Made by a program: the position numbers and the translations under genes. A stretch of 64,000 nt of DNA from Microbacterium oleivorans. GTDB taxonomy: Bacteria; Actinomycetota; Actinomycetes; Actinomycetales; Microbacteriaceae. The notes below the pieces were generated by a model. That model saw nothing but the letters and a program-made list of their open reading frames with translations. It was not told where the DNA came from and did not search any database. Shown one piece after another: positions 45,756 to 56,103 of the stretch (within the stretch, counting starts at the first letter, position 1; each line of letters starts with the position of its first letter). The stretch covers positions 1 to 64,000 of the forward strand of contig NZ_JAMBOV010000007.1 in the NCBI RefSeq assembly GCF_023715745.1, given 5' to 3'.

Positions 45756-46346
45756 ATGACGCGAATCTCTGCCCAGGCGGACCCGGCGCGATGGGTCCCG
45801 ATCACCGGGTCCTTCGGGTTCCGTGGACGACGCGCCCGCAAGAAGGCGATCGGGATGCTGCTCGCCCAGGCCAACGCCGCCTTCGGGCGCGAGCAGCCCG
45901 GCAGCAGGGTCGCCGCGTGGGCGATGAGCCAGGCGATCCCCGCGCTGATGCGCCGAGCCGACGGACGACTGCTCGCCTGGGTGTGGAAGGAGGACCCGGA
46001 GCTCCTCGTCGCGATGGCCCAGGTCCAGGAGCTCACGCCGCAGCTGCGCACGATGCGCGCGAGCATGCCGATCGAGTACGACGACACCGTCACGTTCACG
46101 GGCTCGCCGCTCGGCGTGGGCGAGAAGCTCGAGATGCCGCTGCCGCCGAACCCCCGGCAGACGCCGTTCGCGTCCTACACCTGGGACACCGGCACGCACC
46201 TGGTCACGCTGACCGCGGTCGTCTCCGACCGCGAGCGGTTCGGCACCGTCATCCCCGCCGTCGACGCCTTGGCCCGCTCCCTGCGCCTGGTCGACGACCT
46301 GACGGTCGGCGAGGGCCCCGGCACCCTGCGCATCGACCCCGCCTGA
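45756..46346 (+). CDS. Conserved-looking hypothetical protein
   Basis: The 196-aa cytosolic protein has no signal peptide, membrane helix or Cys. It contains PITGSFGFRGRRARKKAIG near the start and two Trp-rich helical segments. The C-terminal half is predicted beta-rich (DTVTFTGSPLGVGEKLEMPLP, HLVTLTAVVSDRERFG). Codon use fits its neighbours, so it is a real gene. It is divergent from the secreted EEP protein and shares its promoter region. No family recognised. Confidence 0.75.
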   Translation: MTRISAQADPARWVPITGSFGFRGRRARKKAIGMLLAQANAAFGREQPGSRVAAWAMSQAIPALMRRADGRLLAWVWKEDPELLVAMAQVQELTPQLRTMRASMPIEYDDTVTFTGSPLGVGEKLEMPLPPNPRQTPFASYTWDTGTHLVTLTAVVSDRERFGTVIPAVDALARSLRLVDDLTVGEGPGTLRIDPA

Positions 46347-46380
46347 CCCCCGGCATCCGCCGGCGGTCGCCGACCCGACG

Positions 46381-46821
46381 TCAGTCGTCGGACGGGGACG
46401 GATGCGGGCGCCACAGCACGACGTCCGTCGCGCGGCGCACGCGGGTGCCCTGGCGGAGCGTGACGACCGAGCCGGTCGCGCCCGCGGCGAAGACCCGTGC
46501 GCCCCGGCGGGCGGCGACCTCGTCGCGCAGCCGCGCCTGCAGCCCCGTCACCTCGCGGCGCAGCATCCGCACCTCGTTCTCGAGCTCGATGATGCGTGAG
46601 ATGGCGGGCAGGCTCACGCCGTCGGCCGACATCTGCGCCACCTCGCGCAGCTGCGCGACGTGCCGGAGGGAGTACCGGCGCGACCCGCCCCGGGTGCGCG
46701 CCGGTACCACGAGTCCCAGCCGGTCGTACTGGCGCAGCGTCTGCGGGTGCATGCCGGCGAGTTCCGCAGCCACCGCGATCGCGAGGATCGGCGCTTCTTC
46801 GTCGACCTGCTCGTTCGCCAT
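46381..46821 (-). CDS. hspR: MerR-family heat-shock repressor HspR
   Basis: The 146-aa protein has a MerR helix-turn-helix (AIAVAAELAGMHPQTLRQYDRLGLV) followed by the wing (TRGGSRRYS) and a coiled coil (ELENEVRMLRREVTGLQARL). HspR binds HAIR inverted repeats and represses dnaK and clpB, with DnaK as corepressor. It is the last gene of dnaK-grpE-dnaJ-hspR, so its own level is fed back. The ATG at 46821 has GAGAGG upstream. Matching operators are at 40191, 50347 and 50400. Confidence 0.93.
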   Translation of the reverse strand: MANEQVDEEAPILAIAVAAELAGMHPQTLRQYDRLGLVVPARTRGGSRRYSLRHVAQLREVAQMSADGVSLPAISRIIELENEVRMLRREVTGLQARLRDEVAARRGARVFAAGATGSVVTLRQGTRVRRATDVVLWRPHPSPSDD

Positions 46822-46831
46822 GCCTCTCACC

Positions 46832-47809
46832 TCACTCGCGCGCCTTGGCCATCAGATCGGCGCGGGGATTCTCCTTGGGTTCCAGCTCGTGGAAGCGTTC
46901 CAACGCCTCGCGCGCCGGTCCGTCGAGGTGCGTGGGAACCGCGACCTGCACCTCGGCGAGGAGGTCGCCGGTGCCCTTCGTGGTCTGCACTCCGCGCCCC
47001 TTGACGCGCAGCACGCGCCCCGACGGGGTCCCGGGAGCGACGCGCAGCTTGACGACATCGCCACCGAGCGTGGGCACCTCGATCGTCGCGCCGAGGGCCG
47101 CCTCGGTGAACGTGACGGGGACGTGGATGCGGAGGTTCAGTCCTTCGCGCGTGAAGACCGGATGCGGGCGCACGCCGACCGTCAGCACGATGTCACCGGC
47201 CTCCCCGCCGTCCGGCGAGGGGCGGCCACGACCGCGGAGCTTGATCTTCTGGCCGTCCGAGACCCCCGCGGGGATCTTGACCTTGATCGGCTTGCCGTCC
47301 TCACCCTGCAGGGTGATCGTGTCGCCCTTCACGGCGGTCGTGAAGTCCAGCGTCGTGCGGGCGGTCACGTCCGAACCGCGCTGCGGGCCGCCGAAACCGC
47401 GGAACCCACCGCTGGACTGCCCGAAGCGGCCCGAGCCGAACCGGCCGCCGCCCTGCTGACCGAACATCGCGAACAGGTCGTCGAAGTCGGCCTGCTGACC
47501 GCCGCCGGTCGAGAACCGGCTGAAGACGTCCTCGAACCCGCCGCCGCTGGCGCCGGGCTGGAAGCGTGCTCCCGAGCCCATGGCGCGCAGCTGGTCGTAC
47601 TCGGCGCGCTGCTCCTTGTCGCTGAGCACCGAGTACGCCTCGCTGATCTCCTTGAACTTCGCCTCGGCCGCGGCATCCCCCGCATTCGAGTCGGGGTGGT
47701 AGGTGCGCGCCAGCTTGCGGTACGTCTTCTTCAACTCGGCATCCGAGACGTCCTTCGACACACCGAGGACCTTGTAGAAGTCCTTGTCGAACCAGTCCTG
47801 ACTGGCCAT
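46832..47809 (-). CDS. dnaJ: DnaJ co-chaperone without zinc finger (type II)
   Basis: The 325-aa protein has an N-terminal J domain with HPD (ARTYHPDSNAGD), a Gly/Phe-rich linker (about residues 80-130) and two C-terminal beta-barrel domains (TARTTLDFTTAVKGDTITL). The four CxxCxGxG zinc repeats of type I DnaJ are absent, and the protein is about 50 residues shorter. It stimulates DnaK ATPase and delivers clients. It lies 15 nt after grpE. A zinc-finger DnaJ is expected elsewhere in the genome. Confidence 0.9.
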   Translation of the reverse strand: MASQDWFDKDFYKVLGVSKDVSDAELKKTYRKLARTYHPDSNAGDAAAEAKFKEISEAYSVLSDKEQRAEYDQLRAMGSGARFQPGASGGGFEDVFSRFSTGGGQQADFDDLFAMFGQQGGGRFGSGRFGQSSGGFRGFGGPQRGSDVTARTTLDFTTAVKGDTITLQGEDGKPIKVKIPAGVSDGQKIKLRGRGRPSPDGGEAGDIVLTVGVRPHPVFTREGLNLRIHVPVTFTEAALGATIEVPTLGGDVVKLRVAPGTPSGRVLRVKGRGVQTTKGTGDLLAEVQVAVPTHLDGPAREALERFHELEPKENPRADLMAKARE

Positions 47810-47824
47810 TGCCCCTCCCTTCCC

Positions 47825-48424
47825 TTACTCGGCCGGGACGGCGACGACGACCTTGGCAGGACGCAGCTCGAGGTCTCCCAGGCGGTAGCCGACCTCGACG
47901 ACCTCGAGGATCGTCGCCTCGGTGGTGCCGGGGGTCGGCGCCTGGAAGATCGCCTCGTGCTGCTGGGGGTCGAAGGCCTCACCGGCTGCTCCGTAGCGCT
48001 CCACGCCCAGACGGGCGACGACGGTGCGGATCTTGTCGGCGATCGCGGCGAGCGGAGTCCCCTCCTGGAGGTCACCGTGCTTCTCGGCGCGGTCGAGGTC
48101 GTCGAGGACCGGCAGCATCCCCTTGGCGACCGAGCCCTTGGCGCGCGCGATCTCCACCTCGCGCTGCTCCTCGGTGCGGCGGCGGTAGTTGGCGTATTCG
48201 GCCTGGACGCGCTTGAGGTCGAGCACGAGGTCGTGCTCGTCGGCGGGAGCATCGGCGACCGCGGCCTCGTCGGACTGGGCGGCCCCGAGGATGTCGTCGA
48301 CCGTCAACTGCTCGGGCTGCGTGTCGGGACCCTCGGCGGCGCCCTCCGGGGCCGCCTGGTCGGCAGCCCCGGAGTCCGCGACCTCGTCGCCGTCGTCCGG
48401 CTTGTCGAAGTCCTTGTCCGCCAT
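47825..48424 (-). CDS. grpE: GrpE nucleotide-exchange factor
   Basis: The 199-aa protein has a long acidic N-terminus, the helical dimer stalk with LDLKRVQAEYANYRRRTEEQRE and the C-terminal beta-wing (EAFDPQQHEAIFQAPTPG, EVVEVGYRLGDLELRPAKVVV). It releases ADP from DnaK and acts as a thermosensor in the cycle. It lies 2 nt after dnaK and is cotranscribed under HspR control. Confidence 0.95.
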   Translation of the reverse strand: MADKDFDKPDDGDEVADSGAADQAAPEGAAEGPDTQPEQLTVDDILGAAQSDEAAVADAPADEHDLVLDLKRVQAEYANYRRRTEEQREVEIARAKGSVAKGMLPVLDDLDRAEKHGDLQEGTPLAAIADKIRTVVARLGVERYGAAGEAFDPQQHEAIFQAPTPGTTEATILEVVEVGYRLGDLELRPAKVVVAVPAE

Positions 48425-48426
48425 GC

Positions 48427-50420
<1,994 letters not shown>

Positions 50421-50452
50421 TTTGCAGGCTGGATGCCGGTTAGCGTGGACGG

Positions 50453-51004
50453 ATGCCGATCCGCTTCACGCCCCTCGACCCCACGGATTCCGACCGCGAC
50501 GAGCTCATCGCCTTCATGAGCTCGCAGTCCTTTCCGTTCCACGTGCGGACGAATCCCACGGCGGAGCAGATCGCACGGGCGATCGACGACGGCGCGTACG
50601 CGGACGAGGACCACGCGTCGTTCTGGATCGACTCCGACGAGCACGGCCGCCTCGGCTTCTTCCGCCTCGAGGACCTGAGTGACGATGCACCTCTGTTCGA
50701 CCTGCGCCTCGACACCGCGCATCGCGGGCGCGGACTGGCCGCGGAGGTGCTGCGCGCCGCGAGCGACCATGTGTTCACGACGATGCCCGAGGTCAACAGG
50801 TTCGAAGGGCAGACGCGGGAGGACAACATCGCGATGCGGCGCGTGTTCCTCCGGTGCGGGTGGGTCCAGGAGGCCTACTACCGCGAAGGCTGGCCCGTGG
50901 ACGACGGGCGGCTCGTGGCATCCGTCGCGTACAGCATCCTGCGCCGCGACTGGCGCGACGGCACCGTCACCCCGGTCGTCTGGGATCTCCCGACGGGCGG
51001 CTGA
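50453..51004 (+). CDS. GNAT-family acetyltransferase
   Basis: The 183-aa protein has the GNAT acetyl-CoA loop in LRLDTAHRGRGLAAEVLRAA and the C-terminal NIAMRRVFLRCGWVQEAYYREGWP of RimJ-like enzymes. TAGCGT lies 6 nt before the ATG at 50453 (leaderless). It is divergent from dnaK, with a HAIR site 33 bp upstream of its start, so heat regulation is possible. Substrate unknown. Confidence 0.85.
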   Translation: MPIRFTPLDPTDSDRDELIAFMSSQSFPFHVRTNPTAEQIARAIDDGAYADEDHASFWIDSDEHGRLGFFRLEDLSDDAPLFDLRLDTAHRGRGLAAEVLRAASDHVFTTMPEVNRFEGQTREDNIAMRRVFLRCGWVQEAYYREGWPVDDGRLVASVAYSILRRDWRDGTVTPVVWDLPTGG

Positions 51005-51032
51005 CCCCGACTCTCCGGTGACCCGCCGCGAC

Positions 51033-51065
51033 CTGAGCAAAGGCTGAGGAAGCGCTGACCGCCGC
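51033..51065 (+). promoter_or_regulatory. 11-bp-periodic direct repeats upstream of the pilin gene
   Basis: Three tandem 11-mers begin with CTGA: CTGAGCAAAGG, CTGAGGAAGCG and CTGACCGCCGC (51033, 51044, 51055). The first 20 bp match 61602-61621, next to the orphan response-regulator gene, at 18 positions. Tandem repeats with 11-bp spacing are the normal binding pattern of OmpR/PhoB-type regulators. It lies about 95 bp before the pilin ATG. Confidence 0.6.
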
Positions 51066-51159
51066 AGTAACGGCGATCTGAGGTGGCCTCGCGACAGTGG
51101 ATTCCCTGGCGGATGCGCTCCCCCGCACCCGCGTCGGCCCCCACCGCATCGGAGAAAGC

Positions 51160-51546
51160 ATGAAGAACTACCTGGACGCCCTGAAGCGTCGCAAGGAGGA
51201 GACCGGCGAGTCCGGCTTCTCGCTCATCGAGCTCATCGTCGTCGTCGTCATCCTCGGCATCCTCGCTGCGATCGCCGTGCCCGTGTTCATGGGACTGCAG
51301 GACCAGGCGAACCGCGGCACCCTGGAGACAGCAATCGCCAATGGCGCCAGCCAGGCCGCGGCCGACTTCGCGCAGGGGGAAACGCCCACCAGCGAGTCGC
51401 TTTCGAACCTGAACACGGACGGCGTGGTCCTGACGATCACGCCTGCGACCGGCGCCACCATCGAGAACTTCTGCGTCACAGGAACGAAGTCCGGCTACAG
51501 CGCCCCAGCAGACGACCCGATCGAGGGCTCCGGCCCCGGCTGCTGA
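51160..51546 (+). CDS. pilA: Type IV major pilin
   Basis: The 128-aa prepilin has a basic leader (MKNYLDALKRRKEETGESG) cut before F in G/FSLIELIVVVVILGIL, with Glu5 in the mature N-terminus. The hydrophobic helix is AAIAVPVF-terminated. The C-terminal globular part is short, Thr/Ala-rich, and has two Cys (NFCVTGT and final GC) that may form the D-loop disulfide. GGAGAA is 6 nt before the ATG. It is the first pilus gene and follows the 11-bp repeat region. A 76-bp gap before the next gene could tune high pilin expression. Confidence 0.92.
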   Translation: MKNYLDALKRRKEETGESGFSLIELIVVVVILGILAAIAVPVFMGLQDQANRGTLETAIANGASQAAADFAQGETPTSESLSNLNTDGVVLTITPATGATIENFCVTGTKSGYSAPADDPIEGSGPGC

Positions 51547-51622
51547 CCGAACCACCCCCGGCCGGGTCGACGTCCCCCAGCGTCGGCCCGGCCTCCGCCT
51601 TCTCCTCCCCCGAAGGTCACCC

Positions 51623-52045
51623 ATGACCGGCACGCGCACCCCCGACTCCGACGAGGGCTTCGGCCTCGTCGAGGTGGTCGTCGCGATGCTGCTGTTCGCC
51701 GTGATCGCGATGGCGATCCTCCCTCTCGCCGTGCAGGCGACCACGCTGAGCGCCGGCAACCGCGACCGCGTCGCCGCGAACGCGTTCGCCTCGTCCGAAC
51801 TGGCCGCGATGCGGGCCCGGTTCCCCGACGAGGCCGCCAACTCCTGCGCCGCCGTCCGCGCGGCGGCGACGACGACCGTCGATCCCGCCGACACCGGCCT
51901 CGTCGCCCGCTCCTCGGCGGCGAGCTGCCCGACCGCCTACCCCGCCGCCCTCACCGTCACCGTCGACGTGCGGGACCCTGCGGCATCCGACCCCGCCGCC
52001 GCCCTCGTCACGATGGCGACCAAGATCGTGGTGACCGCCCCGTGA
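51623..52045 (+). CDS. Minor pilin, PilV-like prepilin
   Basis: The 140-aa prepilin has cleavage motif DEG/FGLVEVVVAMLLFAVIAMAIL with Glu5. The globular domain contains two Cys (NSCAAV, ASCPTAY) as expected for a disulfide. It overlaps the next gene by 4 nt. Minor pilins of this kind prime pilus assembly with PilW- and PilX-like partners. Confidence 0.82.
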   Translation: MTGTRTPDSDEGFGLVEVVVAMLLFAVIAMAILPLAVQATTLSAGNRDRVAANAFASSELAAMRARFPDEAANSCAAVRAAATTTVDPADTGLVARSSAASCPTAYPAALTVTVDVRDPAASDPAAALVTMATKIVVTAP

Positions 52046-52665
52046 CGGGCGAGCCGGCGGAGGACGACGCGGGCATGACGCTCGTCGAGCTGATGATCGC
52101 CGTCTTCGTCGGGTCGGTCCTGCTCGCACTCGTCGCGACCATCCTGGCCACCACGCTTCAGGCGACCGCGGCGACCCGTGACCGCGACCTCGCCACCGGG
52201 CGGGTGCAGGCGATCAGCACCTCGCTGACCACCAGCCTCCGCACCGCCGCCTCGGTCACGGTCGAATCGCCCGCCGCGGGCGGCGCGGTGCTGCGCGCCC
52301 TCGTGGCCACGGGCGAGTCGGGTTGGACGTGCCGCGCCTGGGCGGTCACCGACCTCGAGACGACGGATGCCGGCGGCCGCCGTTCCGGCGCGGACGGTCT
52401 CTTCGAGCTCCGCACCCGCTCCTACGCTCCTCTGTCGGCAGCCGCGTCGCCGCCGCAGCCGACCGCAGCGTGGGGCCTGCTCGCCGAGAGCGTGAGACCT
52501 GCGGCTCCGGGAGCCGCCTACTTCACCGTCGCCGCGGGTCGCGCGTCGTGGAATCTGGCCGTGTCGACGTCGCAGCAACCTCGCCTGAGTTCCGGCGACT
52601 CGGCATCCGTCGCGGGTTCGGCCGTCGTCCGTGCCCGCCACGAGGGGACCGCGCGATGCTGGTGA
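52042..52665 (+). CDS. Minor pilin, PilW-like prepilin
   Basis: The 207-aa prepilin has DAG/MTLVELMIAVFVGSVLLALV, with Met replacing Phe at +1, as often in PilW proteins. The globular domain includes GWTCRAWAVTDLET and ends in ARCW, giving a possible Cys pair. The acidic leader (TGEPAEDDAG) is unusual: leaders are normally basic. It overlaps its neighbours by 4 and 10 nt. Confidence 0.8.
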   Translation: MTGEPAEDDAGMTLVELMIAVFVGSVLLALVATILATTLQATAATRDRDLATGRVQAISTSLTTSLRTAASVTVESPAAGGAVLRALVATGESGWTCRAWAVTDLETTDAGGRRSGADGLFELRTRSYAPLSAAASPPQPTAAWGLLAESVRPAAPGAAYFTVAAGRASWNLAVSTSQQPRLSSGDSASVAGSAVVRARHEGTARCW

Positions 52666-54254
52666 GCCGCACGCGGGCCGACGACGACGGCGCAGCCCTC
52701 ATCACGGTGATCATCGTCGCGCTCGTGCTCGGCCTCATCGTGGTGACGCTGTCCGCCGCGGTCGTGAACACGACGGCCACGGCCGTCGGCGTCCGCGGCA
52801 GTCTGCAGGCCCAGTCGGCCGCAGACGCCGGCATGGCGGCCGCCGTCGCAGCGGCCAAAGCGGACGAGGTCTGCGCGACCGAGGTGCCTCCGGGCGACAT
52901 CCCCGGCAGCGGCGGCGGCGCGTCCTACACCGCGACCGTCGTCTGCGACGAGACCCGGAGCTCGGTCACCCTCACCGCCATCGGCACGGCGGACGGTTCG
53001 TCCGCGACCGTCCGCACCGTGTACAGCCTCGTCCCCGAGACGACCGAGGTCGTCGATCCGTCGCTCACGCCCGTCGGTCTGGTGCTCTACGAGGGCTCGA
53101 CCATGGGGCAGGTCACCCTGCTCGCCCACGGCGGCAACGAGCCGCAGATCGTGTCGGTGAAAGGACCATTCGGCTGCCGGCTCACGATCCCGGGCAACCT
53201 CATCGTCGGCGGCGATGTCACGTCGTCGGACGGCTGCAACATCACGGGCGACCTCTACGCCGCGGGCAACGTCACCTTCAACGGCGGAGCGACCACCGTG
53301 CTGGGCGACATCCTGGCGGCCGGCACCGGGACGTCCAAGATCAACAGCACGGTGGGGCGGGCGGGAGGCCCGCGCTCGAGCGTGCGGGTCAACGGCGCCC
53401 TGGACCTCCTGTGGAGCGGCGCGCCGTTCCGCGCCGACGCGACCGCGCGAGGAGAGGTGACCGTCAACGACCGCGTGATCGAGGGCCGCGTCACGCTCCC
53501 GACGGCGCACTCGCCGTCGATCAACGGCGGCCGCATCGACGGAGGTGTCGTGAAGAGCGATTCCATCAGCCCCGTCCCCGCTCCGGGCCTGCCCGGCTGG
53601 TTCGACTACGTCTACCGGGCATCCGACTGGCCGGGCGCTGCCGTCATCACCCTCCGTGACGTCTCGACGATGTCGACGGATTCGTGCCGCTACTTCAACG
53701 AGAACAACGGCACCTTCGCCAACCAGGGATGGAAGGACCTCGCCAACTACACCGGCACGGTCGTCGTGGACGGCCGTGCCTGCAGTCAGTTGACCTCGAA
53801 CGCCGGGGGCAGCCCCGCGCCGACGATCAAAGCGTCGAACGTCGTGCTCCTCGCCAAGAAGTTCAACACCACCGGGCTCACGATGCGATCCGCCGCGGGC
53901 GCCGCGCCGAAGGTGTTCTTCGTCACCGAGGACACGGTGGCCGACGGCAAGCCCTCGTGCCCGCTCGGGGCGACGGCGACCAACTTCGACACCAACGGCG
54001 CCAACCTCGAGGGCGTCCGCTCACTGGTCTACACCCCCTGCCGGCTGTCGGTCTCGGGCGGCGGCGTGCTGCTCGGGTCGCTGTACACGAACGGCTTCAA
54101 CTCGGGCGGGCAGATCACCATCAAGGGCGAGCTCATGGGCCTGCCGGGCATGGCCCCTCCCGACGGCGGGTACGGCGGGACGCCCGTCGTCGTGGAGACC
54201 GGGGACTACGCGCTCGGCACCGTCGTCTCACGGCGGGACGTGGGGGCACGATGA
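52656..54254 (+). CDS. Large PilX-like minor pilin with beta-helix domain
   Basis: The 532-aa protein begins with a PilX-type hydrophobic segment (DDDGAALITVIIVALVLGLI) without a clear GFxxxE site. A globular region follows, and then a repetitive beta-rich stretch at about residues 170-240 with LTIPGNLIVGGDVTSSDGC, ITGDLYAAGNVTFNGGATTV and VRVNGALDLLW. These hydrophobic-Gly/Asn periodic repeats resemble bactofilin-like right-handed beta-helices. At least five Cys are present. It may form or decorate the pilus tip as an adhesin. It starts inside the PilW-like gene and overlaps pilD. Confidence 0.7.
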   Translation: MLVSRTRADDDGAALITVIIVALVLGLIVVTLSAAVVNTTATAVGVRGSLQAQSAADAGMAAAVAAAKADEVCATEVPPGDIPGSGGGASYTATVVCDETRSSVTLTAIGTADGSSATVRTVYSLVPETTEVVDPSLTPVGLVLYEGSTMGQVTLLAHGGNEPQIVSVKGPFGCRLTIPGNLIVGGDVTSSDGCNITGDLYAAGNVTFNGGATTVLGDILAAGTGTSKINSTVGRAGGPRSSVRVNGALDLLWSGAPFRADATARGEVTVNDRVIEGRVTLPTAHSPSINGGRIDGGVVKSDSISPVPAPGLPGWFDYVYRASDWPGAAVITLRDVSTMSTDSCRYFNENNGTFANQGWKDLANYTGTVVVDGRACSQLTSNAGGSPAPTIKASNVVLLAKKFNTTGLTMRSAAGAAPKVFFVTEDTVADGKPSCPLGATATNFDTNGANLEGVRSLVYTPCRLSVSGGGVLLGSLYTNGFNSGGQITIKGELMGLPGMAPPDGGYGGTPVVVETGDYALGTVVSRRDVGAR

Positions 54255-55084
54255 CGCCGCTCTACCTCCTCGTGCCGTTCGTCGCATCCATCGGAGTCCT
54301 GGGCCTCGTCGTCGGGTCGTTCCTCAACGTCGTCGCGTACCGGCTCCCCGCCGGTCACTCGCTGCTGCGCCCGAGCCGCTGCCCGGGCTGCGGAGCGCGG
54401 GTGCTGTGGTGGCAGAACGTCCCGGTGCTGTCGTGGATGCTGCTGCGCGCCCGCTGCGCCTCGTGCGGCGGCACCATCTCGGCGCGCTATCCGCTGGTCG
54501 AACTGACGACCGGCCTCGCGTTCGCCGCGGTCGCCCTGTGGTGGTCGGTGATGACCGCCGCGGCGCCGGCGCCCCTGCCCGCCCGACTGCTCGTGCTCGC
54601 CGCATTCCTGTGGTTCGCCGCGTGCGGCATCGTCCTGACGCTCATCGACCTGGACACCCGGCGGCTGCCCCACGCCGTGACCGGGCCGGCACTGCTCGTC
54701 GGCGCGATACTCCTCCTCGCGGCGTGCCTGGCGGGAGCCGACTGGGGAGCTCTGCTGAGAGCGGGCGTCGGCGCGGTCTCGTTGTGCGGGTTCTACGCCG
54801 CGCTGAGGTTCATCCGTCCGGACGGAATGGGAGGCGGAGACGTCCGCCTCGCCGCGGTCGTCGGCCTCATGCTCGGCTGGCTCGGCTGGGGACCGCTTCT
54901 CGTCGGCGCATTCGCCGCGTTCGTCGTCGGTGGAACCGTCGGCATCGCCCTGATGGCCCGCGGGCGCGCCGGTCGGCGGACCGCGATCGCCTTCGGACCG
55001 TGGATCGTCGTCGGCGCGTGGATCGGGGTCTTCGCCGGGGACACCCTGAGCACGGCCTACAGCTCGCTGTACGGAGGAGCATGA
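54251..55084 (+). CDS. pilD: Prepilin leader peptidase/N-methyltransferase
   Basis: The 277-aa A24 aspartic protease has about eight helices. The cytoplasmic loop near residues 40-80 carries two CxxC motifs (SRCPGCGARVLWW, ARCASCGGTI). Catalytic aspartates lie in TLIDLDTRRLPHAVT and the GxGD motif in GMGGGDVRLAAVVGLMLG. It cleaves and N-methylates the four prepilins encoded upstream. It overlaps its neighbours on both sides by 4 nt. Confidence 0.92.
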   Translation: MTPLYLLVPFVASIGVLGLVVGSFLNVVAYRLPAGHSLLRPSRCPGCGARVLWWQNVPVLSWMLLRARCASCGGTISARYPLVELTTGLAFAAVALWWSVMTAAAPAPLPARLLVLAAFLWFAACGIVLTLIDLDTRRLPHAVTGPALLVGAILLLAACLAGADWGALLRAGVGAVSLCGFYAALRFIRPDGMGGGDVRLAAVVGLMLGWLGWGPLLVGAFAAFVVGGTVGIALMARGRAGRRTAIAFGPWIVVGAWIGVFAGDTLSTAYSSLYGGA

Positions 55085-56103
55085 TGGCGAAGACGCAGGT
55101 GGCGCTGGAGATCACGGAGGCGGGTGTCCGCGCCGTCGAGACGACGATCGGCCGTGCGCCCGTGATCCTCGCCGCCGGCGAGGTGGCACTGCCGCCCGGG
55201 GCGGCGAAGGACTCCGAGATCCTCGATCGGGATGCCGTGGCCGTGGCGCTCCAGCGCCTGTGGGCGGATGCCCGCATCTCGAGCCGCGAGGTGGTGCTCG
55301 GTGTCGGCAATCGCCGCATCCTCGTGCGGGAGCACTCCACCCAGCTGAGCAATCCCGATCACATCCGGCAGGCGCTGCCGTTCGAGGTCCAGGACCGTCT
55401 GCCCGTCCCCGTCGATCAGGCCGTACTCGATTTCGTGCCGACGCGGCAGGATGCAGAGGGCGTCCACGGCCTGCTCGTCGCAGCGGTCGCGGAGCACATG
55501 GAGGAGCTCGTGGGCGCGCTCGCGCACGCCAAGCTGCGCGCGACGTCGATCGACCTCCTCGCCTTCGGCTACGCCCGCGCCCTGGCGGCTCTCGGGGCGC
55601 CGGGCGAAACCGGACTGTTCCTCGGGATCGGCGAGCACACGACCCACATCGTGGTGGCGACGGACGGGGTGCCCAGGTTCGTCCGCGTGGTGCCCCTCGA
55701 CATCGTGCCCGCCGGGGATCCCGACGCGGACACCCCCCACGGACCCCCGACTCCCGACGCCGAACCCGCGCTGCGCCGGACGAGGCGGGCCGCTGCCGTC
55801 GGACCGCGAGCACTCGACCCGGACGTCCAGGCGGCGCTCATCGAGCTGGTGGGCCGCCTTCGGGGGACCGTGAACTTCTACCGCGACCGACCCGACGCCG
55901 TGCCCATCGACCGTGCCTGGATCGCCGGACTCCACGCCGACCACGAGCGCCTGGTCGATGCCGTGGCCCGCGTCACCGAGACGCCGGTCGCACCCGTCGT
56001 CGCGACCGACCTCATCGCGACCTCGCGGACCTTCGCCCTCGCACCCGAGCTCGCCACGCGGATGGCCGGCACGGCGTCGCTGCTCCTGGGAGGCATCCGG
56101 TGA
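55081..56103 (+). CDS. pilM: Pilus assembly protein PilM
   Basis: The 340-aa actin-like ATPase has the N-terminal VALEITEAGVRAVETT, LPFEVQDRLPVPVDQAVLDF and GLFLGIGEHTTHIVVATDG phosphate loop. It sits on the cytoplasmic face and binds the PilN N-terminus. Two adjacent ATG codons (55081, 55084) are possible. A 4-nt overlap on each side fits coordinated subunit synthesis. Confidence 0.88.
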   Translation: MMAKTQVALEITEAGVRAVETTIGRAPVILAAGEVALPPGAAKDSEILDRDAVAVALQRLWADARISSREVVLGVGNRRILVREHSTQLSNPDHIRQALPFEVQDRLPVPVDQAVLDFVPTRQDAEGVHGLLVAAVAEHMEELVGALAHAKLRATSIDLLAFGYARALAALGAPGETGLFLGIGEHTTHIVVATDGVPRFVRVVPLDIVPAGDPDADTPHGPPTPDAEPALRRTRRAAAVGPRALDPDVQAALIELVGRLRGTVNFYRDRPDAVPIDRAWIAGLHADHERLVDAVARVTETPVAPVVATDLIATSRTFALAPELATRMAGTASLLLGGIR

